Part shown: positions 23,001-34,714 of the stretch, piece after piece
How the letters are laid out: every line of letters begins with the position of its first letter
Numbering within the stretch: position 1 is the stretch's first letter
DNA from: Euborellia annulipes
Lineage: Eukaryota; Arthropoda; Insecta; Dermaptera; Anisolabididae
Length of the DNA stretch: 64,000 nucleotides
Assembly (NCBI GenBank): GCA_023213315.1
Contig: JAKCPI010025244.1
Location: 186,001 to 250,000, forward strand
Reading direction: 5' to 3'
Position numbers and translations under genes: made by a program
Notes under the pieces: model-generated
Databases searched by the model: none
Told to the model about the DNA's origin: nothing
The model's input: only the letters and a program-made list of their open reading frames with translations

Positions 23001-24511
23001 CTATCGGGGTCTTCTCCGGTGGCTGGAGGACCTGAGGTGGCAGCTGTAGCTCCTGAGGCGGCGGCGGCGGCTGCATCTTCAGGAATTGTCACTTCAGTTA
23101 ATGTTTCAGTAAGAACTTGGACATCTTCGGCCTCAGCTTGGACGATTTGTCCTCCAATTAAAGGTTGAGTCTGTGTCTGTGGTGCTGACATTGGCATTTG
23201 TGGCTGCGGTTGTTGTTGTTGTTGCGGGGCCGTTTGAGGAAAGTATTGGGGTTGTTGTGGCTGTGATTGCGCTTGCTGCTGCGTTGCTGGTGTATGTGTC
23301 GATTGTTGTTGAGTGGCAGGAGGTTGTGAGGGTGCCGCTGCAGCTGCTTGTTGAGGAGTTGGCTGTTGTTGTTGTTGTTGTTGTTGTTGTGATGCTGTTG
23401 GGGGAGGAGGTTGTTGAGGTTGTTGAGGTGTCGTTTGTGGTGGTGGTGGTTGTTGTTGGAAGGTGCCGGAAGACATGTTTGGTGGATAACCTCTGAGTAC
23501 TTGCTGCATCTGTTGTTGTGGCATACTCTGTGGTTGCTGCTGCTGTTGAGATTGAGACTGTTGTTGTTGTTGTTGTTGTTGGGGTGGTAAAGACCCCATT
23601 GGCATCGTCTGGGCGATTTGTTGTTGTGGCATCACTTGTTGTTGTTGTTGTTGTTGTTGTTGGAGAGTCTGCCCAGGAGAGACAGAGAAACCCTGTGATC
23701 CAGGAACTATTCCCATATGGGTCTGTGCTTGTTGTTGTTGTTGCTGCTGCTGTGCTAGGAGAACTTGCTGATCCATACTAATTTGTGTCTGTGTCTGTGT
23801 GGCCACAGCAGCGGCGGCAGATTCTTCATCTTCATTTGGCACTTGGTCACTAAGTACGGCTTGTTGCTGGTTCACATTATGGTCCAAATAGTCCATGCAC
23901 ATCCAGCGACCGCGCTTAAATGGTTCAGTAGATTCAATTTTCACCACCTTGAAACGTTCGTTGCGATGTGAATCACGCATTTCTGTATCAGGTTTGGCGT
24001 TCAGATTAATTACAGAGGTAACCGTTTCCGGGAGTGCTTCAGGATTACCGGCGTTTAATCCGGTGGTATTTTCAGGTGCTACGATTACTAACCCGTATTG
24101 GGAACTGGTAGGGATGACTGGAGCAGTGCCGATGGCCGTGGATGACTGATTAAAGAACACGTCCTCCTTGGAGAACGAGGTGTCCTCCGAGTAACTGGGC
24201 GTTTCGTTCTCCAGGTCGGTGACCCTGCTGTTGTTTTCTAGCGAAAGGTCGTCTGTGTGCGACTCATCCAGGTCGTCTGCTGAATCGTCACCGGCATCGT
24301 TGCTCATTCGACCCCCAACAGTGACACTCGTAATCTGAAACGACGGCGTCTTTTTTCGCTGACTGTTGGTCAAACAAGTAGGGTGAATCACAGCTGATTT
24401 GTCCGACTCACCAAGGCGCATAGTCTCGCTAGTTGTTCGATTTATTGAATTGTTATATTTCACTTTTTCATTTGATTTATTAGTACTTTTTTGGGTTAAA
24501 TTGTCAGCCAT
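23001..24511 (-). CDS. bun: Bunched/TSC22-domain long isoform, first coding exon (partial)
   Basis: The N-terminal exon of a long TSC22D/bunched isoform, a leucine-zipper regulator of growth and TGF-beta/BMP-type signalling in animals. Residues about 55-120 contain the first family motif (FQITSVTVGGR, then an acidic DDLDESHTDD stretch). Residues about 186-210 contain the second (ERFKVVKIESTEPFKRGRW, then MCMDYLDH). Residues 217-490 are glutamine-rich with several Q-runs and Ala/Thr/Pro blocks. The start is the ATG at 24511-24509 with MADNLTQ. The exon ends at 23001 with a good donor (GATAG|GTGAGT), codon phase 2. The C-terminal TSC box and zipper exons are not found in the window. I identified the family from these motifs; identity as the long A-type isoform is inferred. 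Confidence 0.88.
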
Positions 24512-24830
24512 GTTAAACAGCCCTTACACCCTGACACACTCTCCTATTTGTTATTTTCTCCAGCCACGGAGTAAACAAGTTAAAGCATCTAGGCATAATA
24601 TGTTACACTAAATATTTCTTGACATTATTCACATTAACTGTCTGATAGTGTTTTTCAAACAAAGATATTCCATTGATTTCACCACATCATATTTACACAA
24701 GACTGGGATAATAAAAAGGCAATATGGCGGCTGGGCCAGTTGACTCATGGGAAGAGAGAGAGCGAACTAGCCTCGCACAGGAGGGCGCCTCGTACCCTCG
24801 CGCCATCATTCTCTTTTCATACCAACTGAT
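24512..24830 (-). promoter_or_regulatory. Putative bunched 5'UTR/promoter region
   Basis: Upstream of the bunched ATG, the sequence shifts from AT-rich to more GC-rich at 24720-24810. It contains GCCGCCATATTG on the minus strand, resembling the ATGGCGGC (YY1/Pho-type) element of TATA-less promoters. This is inferred from position and composition; no start site can be read. Confidence 0.3.
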
Positions 24831-25082
24831 GAAATAAAAAATTTCATTATTTGAAATTATTTTAAAAGATGTAAAGACCTTGGTAAAGAATATCTTATTT
24901 TAATTTAATAATTAAATTATTAATATAGAAAAAATATACCCTGTATTTACAAATATATATATCGCGCCAGATTCAAAATAAAAATGTTTCCATAAAGAAT
25001 AAGAAAGATATTAAAATATACAATAATTCATATTTTATTCAAACAATTAGAATCTTAATTGTAAAATTTTTCCAAAAAATAC

Positions 25083-25121
<39 letters not shown>

Positions 25122-25467
25122 TAGTAAAAAAAATATAAAGTAGTTGGCAGCCTACAGATAATAAAGTTAAAAAATATTTTACAAATAATCTAAATAATAT
25201 TTTCAAAGATAATTTATTTTAAAAATACAGAATGATTAAAACTGGAGTCCTGTGCAATAGAAAGATAAATGCCTAGGCAAAGGGAAAAATTTTTAAAACT
25301 GTAGTGTGACCCGCGATTATTTATGGCAGTGAGACCTGGCCTATGAAGAAAGTACAGGAAAGAAAGAAGGGATAGAATGAGGAATGAGAAGATCCAAGGA
25401 ATGGCAGGTGTGGTGGAGGTATCCAAAAAAGAGAAATGAATTTTAAAGGTTTATAAAAAAATAATTG
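24831..25467. other. AT-rich intergenic, (AT)n run
   Basis: Contains an (AT)n microsatellite at about 25085-25116. No coding or repeat family is recognised. Confidence 0.5.
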
Positions 25468-25538
25468 TGCATCAGCCGGGAATCGAACCCGGGCCGCCCG
25501 CGTGGCAGGCGAGCATTCTACCACTGAACCACTGATGC
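25468..25538 (-). tRNA. tRNA-Gly (GCC)
   Basis: 71-nt cloverleaf. The acceptor stem is GCATCAG/CTGATGC, perfect over 7 bp. The D arm is GGTTCAGTGGTAGAATGC (box A), the anticodon loop CTGCCAC has anticodon GCC (plus-strand 25504-25506), and the T arm CCCGGGTTCGATTCCCGG holds box B. The anticodon stem GCTCG/CGGGC pairs. The discriminator is A and there is no intron. The perfect stems argue for a functional gene, unlike the tRNA-like repeats elsewhere in the window. Confidence 0.96.
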
Positions 25539-26146
25539 TTATAAATTCTATTATTTCTCTCTCTATTAATTGAATCTATATTTATATTTTGATTAAAACT
25601 TATTTTTACTCTTTTTATTTTTTAGGATATATTTTAATATTTCAGCTCAATGTTGAAAAGAAATATTTTATTTTGGGCTAGAAGCTTATCAATAGTATAT
25701 TCCATGGCTAAGGAACAAATTAAAACAAGTGTTCGCAAGTGTTAAATTAGTAATTAATTCCAAATTAATTCTTCAAAATTAACAGCAAACAAAATAGATT
25801 TTATATAAAAAAAATTTTAAATAATAACTTTTATTTTTTTTATTTTTAAACAAAATTATTCAAAAAACTTTAAACTTTTTTTTCTTAATTACTATTTATT
25901 TCTTTTATAAAAAATAATATTTTGAATTATAAATGAAAACAAAATAAAAAATTAATATAAATTTTAAAAATTATTTTTTAATTTAGTTTTTTCAAGTGTT
26001 GGCAATGGCAATGGTTTATTTCTTTTTATCTAACTTGACGTTCCTACCTTCTGAAATTTGTTATTTCATGTGACTTGGCGTTTTCTTTTAATTTAAATTT
26101 TTCTTTAATTGTTTCAATTTTTACTTTATAAAAAATCCAATTCAAG
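25539..26146. other. AT-rich upstream region of ADRM1
   Basis: Almost pure A/T with no repeat family recognised. It presumably includes the ADRM1 promoter and 5'UTR, but no motif decides a start site. Confidence 0.4.
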
Positions 26147-29100
26147 ATGCCCGGTGGAGGAGCTCTTTTTGGTAATTCCTCTTCAAGATCAGCAAGTAAA
26201 AATTTAGTTGAATTTAAAGCCGGTAAAATGTCAATGAAAGGAAAAATGGTCCATCCAGATAAGAGGAAAGGCCTCCTTTATGTTTATCAATCTGATGACT
26301 CTTTAATGCATTTCTGCTGGAAGGACAGGCAGACGGGGACCGTAGAAGATGTAAGTTTCTTTTCAAAAAATCTATATACCCGTATACGAAATTCGGCTAA
26401 TGTTCGCCTGTCACATTTTGACCAATTTTTCGCTCAAATTTCAAATTTTTAGTGTATATTCTATCACTTAAAGGAACAGTGATTCTGGTTTTATTTCATG
26501 GTATAATATTTCATAAATCAATTAAGTCAGTGGCTGTTTATCACTAAATTTCCAATTGTTTATCTCTTTCGACTTGCAACATCGTCTTAACAAAATCCCT
26601 TTTCCAATTCTTATGAAATTTTGTATTTATTTACGATTCTATATTGTGTATAAAATGTCCAAATATGAGATTAAAATTTGGAAAAATAACCATAGTTTAT
26701 TTCAAGCAGTCAACATTTAAAATGCAAGTTTGAAACTAAGGTGCTATGGGAAACTAAATATATCTCGACACAAAAAATCTGGTGTGACCAGCACGGTGCA
26801 CAACTTTCTCTTACCGAAGGGTAAGAGAAAGTTGTGTGCTGTGCGCCAGTCACACCAGATTTTTTAATCTCTAATTGAGCCCTCGGGCCTTGGTGTAGAT
26901 AGATAGTTTAAGCCATTTGGATACCAAATGGCTTAAATAAGAATACCTGGACCCCAATATATATTAGGATGGTCCTTATTTATAGAGGTCAACAATTTTT
27001 TTAATTTTTTTTTTTTAAACCCAAAGATCTAGACCGAACTCGAGAAAGCGATTTCGACATTCAATGTCTTTATTAAATTTGGACTTTTGTTTGAACAAAG
27101 TCTTCTATTGTTTTTAAAATCTTGTTAAAACTTTGATAAATCAAAGAGGATGGCCCTAATTAATGTATTCTTAATAAATAAAATAGATATTAAACAATAA
27201 AATACATATTGGAGTCGGGAGAAATATGACCAGCGTTAAGTCGAACACTTTAACCAGGGCAGACGTTTCGGCAACATCCTCAGTGCCAATCAAAGTGTCC
27301 CTGTCATATACAACAATAAGAAAGCTTTCTACTTTTGGTGAAATCATTACATTTTTATAAAACAATTTGCTAAGATACTTTTATCCTCTTATATAGGGTC
27401 CGTGTAGTCCATTCAGTCTGTAATTCACTTCCGAAGATGACACATATGGTGTCGAAATGCGTATAAATTGTTAATATTAAATAAATATATCATTGAAACA
27501 AAAAACCCTGTGTACTTGAATTTAATTCTCCCATTAAAACTTATATCCTCATTTAGATATCAAGAGATTATTACAAATATTTTTCAATGATCTTATTTAT
27601 AATATATTTTTATATTTCTTTAAATTTTTTATAAGAATAAAATTATTAAATGGAGCAGCGACTACCGATGCACGCTCCATGGGCATTTAACCATCATAGT
27701 GTTTAGCTTTTCGTGACCTAATTTTGATTGTGTTCGGTGTTTTGAGCTTCTTCCAATAAACACTTCATAAATGCTATGAGCTTCCAGTAATCAGACTTCA
27801 AATTTGCATTTTTTAGTGCAGACAATCGATGTTTCCTAAGATAGAAGGTAAAACTGAAAAAAGCAAATGATAATATCACATAATTTTTTTGTTTTAGGAT
27901 CTTATAATTTTCCCTGATGATTGCGAGTTCAAGCGCGTAGCCCAATGCACTTCAGGGCGCGTTTATGTGCTGAAATTCAAGTCGTCATCAAGAAAATTCT
28001 TCTTTTGGGTACAGGAGCCACGCACTGACAAAGATGATGAGAATTGTCGACGAATCAACGAGGTTCTGAATAATCCTCCAACGCCAGGATCACAGCGCAG
28101 CGCTGGGGGCACCCCAGGTAGCAACTTTTACGAGTTTCCTAAAAATTGCATTGCAAAATGAAAACAATTCTTTGTCTTAGATGGGGAGCTGCACAATCTT
28201 CTGACAAACATGTCCCAGCAACAGCTGATGCAGTTATTTGGAGGCGTAGGGCAGATCGGAGGTCTCTCGTCCTTGCTTGGTACTATGAATCGGCCTTCGT
28301 CAGGCAGCTCCCGGTCGGCATCCACTCCGCCTTCGAATGCCTCCCTGACCACCACGGGAACTGGCACAGGCACAGGCACAGGTGGTGGAGGTGCTGGTGG
28401 CGGTGGCTCTTCAGATGTCGCCTATGCTGAGGCCACATCAACAACCACTGCTCCGAAACCAGCATCTACGACTCGAGCATCTACGACTACTGGTGGCAAT
28501 AGTTCCGGTTCAGCAGCCACCACGACTCCAGCAGCAGCTGCAGCATCAGGAGGATCCAATCCACCAACTATTCAACTTTCCGATTTGCAAAACTTCCTCT
28601 CTGGTCTAAATGTGCCCGGTGCAGAGGTGCCGCGTAACGTGGATTTATCGGCCGCTCTGACAACTGAGAATTTGGAATCCCTTCTGGGCGATGTCGCCCT
28701 TGCTCGGGAATTGCAACAGCATTTGCCATCGATCGGCCAGCCAGGCAATCCACCGGCGAATGCCTCCGAACAGCTCCGTGCTACACTCACATCGTCGCAA
28801 TTCCAACAGGCGCTATCTATGTTCAGCACTGCTCTCCAATCTGGCCAATTGGGGCCTGTGGTGCAGCAATTTGAAGTGGGCCAAGAGGCTGTCAACGCTG
28901 CCCAAGCTGGTGGGTATCCTTCCCCTTGACATAGAAATATATTTATAGATGATTTGTTGCCATAACCTCCTATGAAGTACAAAGTAAAGAGTAAAGTGAA
29001 CTCCAAACAATAATAAGGCCAAAATGAGAATAATAATACATTTAGAAATTCTTTGAAAAAGTGCGCCAGCAAAGAAAGGTACTAGTACTCTGGCCGGTTT

Positions 29101-32100
29101 TGTTCAAAAGTTTCGCTTCGCGTCACGTGCCTAACTTAAATATACAATTTCATCCTCCAAGCTCTTTTCGTTCTTGAGATATTTTGTTGAAAGATAGAAA
29201 AAGAGAAGAAGAAAATGCTCCCAATAGGGTTTGTTTATTGAGATTCAGCCCACGGCCAACGTTTCGGTCCTAGGTGGTCACCATCATCAAAGCTACAAAT
29301 ATTCATTTAAAGAAGATCAAAACAATTTACATGCTGTATAATTTTAATTTTATTATAATTTTAATAATAATAATAGTGATTTATACTGTATAAAACAAAA
29401 AAAAATACCTGGGGCCATATACGAAGTTTTCTGTTTTTATATAAATCACTAAACAACTAACTTATTATACCTAAAAGCTTGTAAAATGTTTTGATCTTCT
29501 TTAAATCTGATGATGGTCACCTAGGACCTAAACGTTGGCCGTGGGCCAATCTCAATGAACAAACTCTATTGGCAGCATTTTACAACAAAATACTCTCAAG
29601 AACGAAATGAGCTAGGAGGTCGAAATGTTATATTGAAGTTAGGCACCCCCCTGGCACGTGACGCGAAGCTTTTCAACAAAATCCCCCAAAGAGTACTAGC
29701 ACTTTAATGATGTAAATTTTCAGTTTTTTTTTTGATTTTCTCAAAATTCTCACTAAAGGTCGATTCACACACATCAGTCCCGTCACGTCTCCGTTCCGTC
29801 AGTTTCGATTAGTAACACTCACAAAAAATATGTTTTAATGTAATCTAAGTGGCGCAGTCACTCTCAGTTCTCCTATCTTTACTATGAAGTACGAGAATAA
29901 AGTTGTCTTCATAAGATCCCAATGGCAAAATTAGAATATACAAATTGGAAACAGGAACGGGAGCCTTCCCAGGAACAGCAGCCAGGATAAATAAAAAACT
30001 ATATTCCGTTGCCGACGTTTCGGGTGCAAGTCGCACCCATCCTCAGGGCAAGCAAAATTGTCAAAATTAAGTACAGTAAATTTTGACAATTTTGCCTGGC
30101 TGCTGTTCCTGGGAAGGCTCCCGTTCCTGTTTCCAATTTGTATATCTACAGCCATTCAACTCAAGAAATTAGAATATACATTTTAAAGAGCATCTAAAAA
30201 ATAATTGATTTTTGAATTTTAATCAAAATCGTGGGAGCAAATTTTAAGAAAATCGAAAAAAACTGAAAAAGTACCTCAGTAAAGTATTAGTACTCTTTGT
30301 CCGAATTTGTTCAAAAGCTTCGTGTCACGTCCCAGGAGGGTGTCCAACTTGAATATAAAATTTCACTCTACTAGCTCAATTTCTTCATGCTTTAAATTGA
30401 ACACACACACACACACAGACAGACCATGTTGCTCAGGGGACGTGAAGATCCATCAAAGTCTCAACGTCGAATCTTTCTCTCTATATCTTAAACTAGTCGC
30501 AAAGCCCGCCGAGTTTGTTGCCAATTTAGGATATTCAGGGCCTGCAATAAATACAACTCCTCTTTACCATATCACACACAGAACACATATTACAACATTA
30601 CTTGTTTTTTAATTAGAGAAAAAACTTGTCTTAAAAATTAAAATACATTTTACAAAAAAATTTTTTACCTCAATTTTAGAAGATCCATTCAAAGATATTT
30701 TCAATCAACTCAATTACCCAACAGATGGTAAAAATTGTTTGTATATAATATTATTTGATCTTCAGATTTTAAACTAGCTAAAAAAATTTTTTGTAAGATG
30801 TATTTTAATTTTTTAGACAAGTTTTTTCTGTAATTAAAAAACAAGTAATGTTGTAATATGTGTTCTGTGTGTGATATGGTAAAGAGGAGTTGTATTTATT
30901 GCAGGCCCTGACAGGACGAAACTTCGATTGCGCATCGAGTTGGCCGATAAATTTTAATAAAGAATAAGAGAAATTTCGTTTTCCATATTTATCCATCTAC
31001 CTAAACCTGGAATCTGCGTGAAGCTTAGATTGAATCACCTGGTTTGAGATCCTATGAAATTAGACAATATTACAATGCGTTTTCTACTTGTGATTAATTC
31101 ATTGTTTTTAAAAAAATATTATATATATTTTAACGAAAACTTTCAAGGTTCAAACCTTGCAAATTTATAAATATTTCCATTTAAAAAATGAAATAATTAC
31201 AAGTAGAAAACGCACGGGTAGAACTTGATAGTCGAATGGAATGAATCATTCTTTAGAAATGATGATAAAGCTAAAAGAGCGATAACCCAAAAATAAACGA
31301 TTAAAGGATTCGAAAATTGTCGATTTCTTTGTGAATCAAAACTAGGGCTCGGATTTATAGGCACTGAAAATTATTAAAATAGGCACTTAAAAGGCATTAT
31401 TTAAGAAATAATATTAAAAATTTTAAAAATTGATGTCTTATTTTTGGTAATCTGGTGTGACTGGTCCCACAGCACACAATTTTTTTCTTAATTTTGGTAA
31501 TTTAAAGGCGCATTCTGTACTTGTTTGCCAGAATATAAATACAAATCAAATTTTTAAGTACTAGTTTTTAAAATTTTACATTCAAAATAATTTTTTTTTC
31601 GAAAAAAAGTATTTTTTTCATATCTCGGGGGGGGGGAGTAATTACACCCTTTCCCCCCCCCCCCTCAAATATTTTCTTGATAATTCAAAAAAATTTTAAA
31701 TTTAGGCTATGTATAGCTCGTAAAAAATTGAAATTGGCTATTTGAACTTAAAATAGGCACTAAAAAAGGCATTTATAGATGAAATAGGCACCAAAACCTA
31801 GAATCGGCCAAAATAGGCATTATAGGCAGTAACAAATGCCTCTTATTTTATTCAGAATTTCATGAAATGTATAAATATCATATTGGCCTAAATTTTAAGC
31901 CATAAATTAAAAAAAGGCAAATAGGGCGAAATCCGAGCCCTAGTTATAACCTTTCCGGGTCTCTCCCAAACACACACAAAAAATCGGCCGTTTAGGAGGT
32001 AAGAGAAATGACTGAATTCAGTCTTCTGAAGGGTAATTGTGAATATAGCCGCTATATCGACTGACGACGGTTCTGATTTGGAACGGTGACTCATGAGTGT

Positions 32101-33641
32101 GAATCGACCTTAAATACGATTTTGATTAAAATTGGCCCGGGAGCCGTGGCTCAGAGAGAAGACACTAGCTTCTCGTGCCGGAGTCCCGGGTTCGCTTCCC
32201 GTCCCAAGCGAGAAAAATTTATTTCATTTGATTTGACTACAAATCATTTGAAATAAATAGGGATGAGGTCTAAATGGCCTTAAAAAAAAAGAGATTAAAA
32301 TCATCTCGCTCATGAACTTGTTAGGAAAGAGAGGAAGCCATGGTAACAAAATTTAAATATTTCCCCTTGTTTATTTATAAATTATACATCTTGAATTCAA
32401 ATTGTCTGGTGTGACAAGCGCAGAACACAACTGATTTTAAGAGAAAGTTGTGTGCTGTCACCCCAGATTTTTTAATTTTTATTTTAGATATCCAAATTCT
32501 CAAATAAGAAATATTTCTTTAAAAGATTGTTTTTATTAAAAATGAATCATTCTTTAGAAATGATGATAAAGCTAAATGAGCGATAACCCAAAAATAAACG
32601 ATTGAAGGGAAACGAAAATAATTAAATAGCTGAATAATGAAATCATTTTTGTTTTCTCTTTAAAGCAAGAGCAGGAAACGATAATAATGGAATGTTTGTG
32701 TGTTGATGTTATTGGAAATCAGAAAGGGGACTGTAGACTAATTTCAAGATAAAGATTAAATAAGTTTACTTTCGTGTTAGGATAAGATTTTTACATTTTC
32801 ATTTAATATTAATATAGTGTGATTGTATGCCAAAGAAACTCTATCGGCCCCAGAGTTTGTTGAGTTGTTTTTCCCTTCCAAGGGGCTTCAGGGGGGGGTA
32901 ATCTGGTGTGACTGGTCGCACCACCCTCCCCCCTCCCCCATTTTTTGTATCCACCCTTGTTCAGAGGGGCACATTGAATCTTTAGTCCGAAACTACTGAG
33001 GCATTTTAAAATATTTTTTATGCGGTTTTTTTAAATTCGTGACAATTTGACATAATATTAATATTGTAGAATGATTTTTTATTTTTTTAATTACGATTAA
33101 AAATATTTTTTTTATATTTATAGAAAATGCAAAATTAAAATTGTAATTTATTTTTAAATCCAAAAGATGGCAGGCTAGTCTAACAGCCGGCATTATCAGA
33201 TCACTCATAAGCCTATACGGTATTTATATATTTTTAATGCTGTTATAAATGATATATAATAATATTTATAAAATATTCATTATTAAAAGATGAACGAAAA
33301 TCACATGAGATTAAATTTAGCCAGGCCTACCATCCTGCCATCTGTTGGCAAATGATCTTTTTAAGATCCCTAACGGCATCGCGCCTCCTGAAGGGCCTTA
33401 ATAGAAAAATGTTGATCAATTTGCAGGCAACATGGAAGAGTTCGTGAAAGCCCTTCAAAAGGCGAGCATCGATTCGAAAGATTCGGATCAAAGTGAAGAG
33501 AAAGCGTCGCCATCAAAGAAAGGGGACTCGACGTCAGGAGCAGGGAAGAAAAAGACGATGACGATGACGAGGGCATGTCCATCGACTAGCGCTCTTACAA
33601 TTCCCGAATCCGCCGTTGCTGCTGCCTGCTTATTCAATTAG
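26147..33641 (+). CDS. ADRM1: Proteasomal ubiquitin receptor ADRM1/Rpn13
   Basis: Ubiquitin receptor of the 26S proteasome lid/base that also anchors and activates the deubiquitinase UCH37. Exons: 26147-26350, 27898-28117, 28181-28909, 33427-33641; all junctions are GT-AG and the phases agree. The N-terminal Pru domain is at about residues 15-130 ([40 protein letters not shown]). A Gly/Ser/Thr-rich linker follows, then the DEUBAD (UCH37-binding) domain from about 275 ([45 protein letters not shown]), continued in exon 4 by [12 protein letters not shown]. In the spliced frame the protein ends ACPSTS...CLFN at 33641. The conserved acidic tail ([12 protein letters not shown], stop 33587-33589) is present in another frame, implying one missing base near 33550-33556. 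AATAAA signals follow at about 33756. The family call is certain; whether the frameshift is real is open. Confidence 0.95.
26775..26965. mobile_element. M1 palindrome and SINE S1 fragment (ADRM1 intron 1)
   Basis: 26775-26863 is an M1 palindrome (AAAATCTGGTGTGACCAGCA ... CAGTCACACCAGATTTTTT). 26880-26962 is a short S1 piece with CTCGGGCCTTGGTGTAG joined by an internal deletion to AAGCCATTTGGATACCAAAT. The flank 26610-26760 is repeated inverted at 35600-35780. Confidence 0.75.
26966..27897. other. Rest of ADRM1 intron 1
   Basis: AT-rich intron sequence. It has hammerhead-like motifs at 27262-27283 (-, CTGAGGATGTTGCCGAAACG) and near 27435 (+, CCGAAGATGACAC...GTCGAAATG). No coding sequence is seen. 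Confidence 0.45.
29100..29690. repeat. Inverted repeat in ADRM1 intron 3
   Basis: Arms 29100-29290 and 29506-29690, about 190 bp each and imperfect: GTTTGTTTATTGAGATTCAG pairs with CAATCTCAATGAACAAACTC, and TCGTTCTTGAGATATTTTGT with ACAAAATACTCTCAAGAACG. A hammerhead-like core is at each inner end (29261-29290 minus; 29508 plus, the latter with TAAA instead of GAAA). The outer parts are R1-derived. Confidence 0.75.
30014..30046 (-). other. Hammerhead-ribozyme-like core (best stem)
   Basis: Minus strand: CTGAGGATGGGTGCGACTTG then CACCCGAAACGTC. The CTGANGA box is followed by a perfect 6-bp stem GGGTGC/GCACCC with loop GACTT, then GAAA. A flanking inverted repeat (AAATTGTCAAAATT... and GGCTGCTGTTCCTGGGAAGG) surrounds it. 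A clear stem III with a cleavage UH is not seen. Confidence 0.4.
30180..30490 (+). repeat. R1 copy in ADRM1 intron 3
   Basis: Runs from TTTTAAAGAGCATCTAAAAA through AGTATTAGTACTCTTTGTCC and the CA run to ACAGACCATG. It then deviates, with the CGCGAAAACC segment lost. Confidence 0.75.
30536..30910. mobile_element. Long-TIR MITE
   Basis: Arms 30536-30665 and 30782-30910 are about 130 bp and nearly perfectly complementary, beginning CAGGGCCTGCAATAAATACA. The 116-bp spacer is non-coding AT-rich. This is a foldback-type MITE; the superfamily is unknown. Confidence 0.8.
31076..31215. mobile_element. Small TIR element
   Basis: TGCGTTTTCTACTTGT at the left and ACAAGTAGAAAACGCA at the right, a 16-bp perfect TIR with weaker complementarity inward (AATTCATT/AATGAAATAATT). 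About 140 bp, AT-rich. Confidence 0.7.
31340..31945. mobile_element. TIR element with AACTAGGGCTCGGATTT ends
   Basis: A perfect 17-bp TIR: AACTAGGGCTCGGATTT left, AAATCCGAGCCCTAGTT right. The interior has repeated ATAGGCAC/TAGGCATT words, a damaged M1 half-copy (31449-31535) and G/C runs. Non-coding; possibly hAT-like, but this is not shown. Confidence 0.7.
32133..32290 (+). mobile_element. tRNA-derived SINE, family S3
   Basis: The head GGAGCCGTGGCTCAGAGAGA (box A-like) and CCCGGGTTCGCTTCCCGTCC (box B) look like a tRNA. A short body follows, then the tail GGTCTAAATGGCCTTAAAAA. It differs from S1 in the head but shares the TAAATGGCC tail word. It lacks a matching 3' acceptor strand, so it is not a working tRNA. 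Confidence 0.65.
32291..33426. other. Remainder of ADRM1 intron 3
   Basis: 32401-32475 is a decayed M1 copy. 32545-32620 repeats 31245-31315 (GAATCATTCTTTAGAAATGA). 32880-32960 holds a G-run and an M1 end. No exon is seen. Confidence 0.55.
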
Positions 33642-34007
33642 AAGAAAAAACTCCGCTTTAATCTCAATTAATTTTGCAAAATACCTAATAGCTTTATAAA
33701 AACACCAACCAAAAAATATTGTACAAGTCGATAATTATATATTTATTTTCTTGTGAATAAATAAATATATATTTATTTGAATTTTGAAAAAAAAAATAAA
33801 TAAATAAATAAATAAATATAAAAATAATAAAAAGAAAGAATTTTTCGTTTATTCTTGTAGGGAAAATGGGCTGAGTTTAATATTATTATTATTATTTTAT
33901 TTTATTGATTCCATTTTTCGCCTTTGACCATTTTGGTCTTCAGGCTATACATCATCTATCTATATATATAAAAATGAAATGGGAAAAATGTATGTATGTA
34001 TGTAAAT

Positions 34008-34140
34008 ATTAGGAACCGACCGAATATTCGGTTTCGGTTACGGTTTCGGCCAGTTTCGGCCAAAAATCATGGTTTCGGCCGTAGTTTCGGTTTCGGCCAA
34101 AAAGTGGCCGAACCTTTCGGCCGGCCGAAACCAGAGTCTG
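34008..34140 (+). repeat. TTTCGG-rich repeat, left part
   Basis: Degenerate TTTCGG/GGCCGAAA units (AATATTCGGTTTCGGTTACG; TTTCGGCCGGCCGAAACC). The matching right part is at 37985-38092, where both the TTTCGG units and the flanking TGTATGTATGT resume, suggesting one array split by about 3.8 kb of insertions. Confidence 0.7.
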
Positions 34141-34177
34141 AAAAAATGGGATGAGACTCGCATGCAAAAAAAAAAAA

Positions 34178-34662
34178 AAATCTGGTGTGACTGGCGCACA
34201 GCACACAACTTTCTCTTACCTTCGGTAATCGAAAGTTGTGTTCTGTGCTTGTCACACCAGATTTTTTGTGTCGACATGTGTTTAGTTCCCGACAGTACGG
34301 AACATATGAATTCTGATGTAAAATTTATAAGTATGGGAAAATATTTATATTTTGTTACCATGGCAACCATTTCTCCTCTTTCCTATGAAGAACAAGAGTA
34401 AAGTGTGCTTCAAACAATTTTGAGGGCAAAACGAGAATATACATTTGAAAGAGCATCTAAAAAATAATTGATTTTTGAATTTTAATCAAAATCGTTAGAG
34501 CGAATTTTGAGAAAATCGAAAAAAACTGAAAAAGTACATCAGTAAAGTACTAGTACTCTTTGGCCGATTTTGATTAAAAGCTTATTTTTCCGGTCCCGGG
34601 AGGTATTTAACTTAAATATAAAATTTCAACCTCGTAACTCAATTCCTTCATGCTTAAAATTG

Positions 34663-34714
<52 letters not shown>

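Larger units (their letters stand above)
29757..32110. mobile_element. TIR element with TAA target duplication, interrupted by insertions
   Basis: The left end AGGTCGATTCACACACATCA and right end (complement) AGGTCGATTCACACTCATGA are flanked by TAA at 29754-29756 and 32111-32113. A 3-bp TAA duplication and short TIRs fit PIF/Harbinger-like MITEs (TWA). The 2.3-kb interior is mostly other repeats, so this was a short MITE later filled by insertions. Confidence 0.6.

Noticed and set aside
23173..24149. Several plus-strand frames rich in Val/Leu
   Set aside because: They are antisense to the polyglutamine-coding exon of bunched; CAG/CAA repeats read backwards give long Leu/Val frames.
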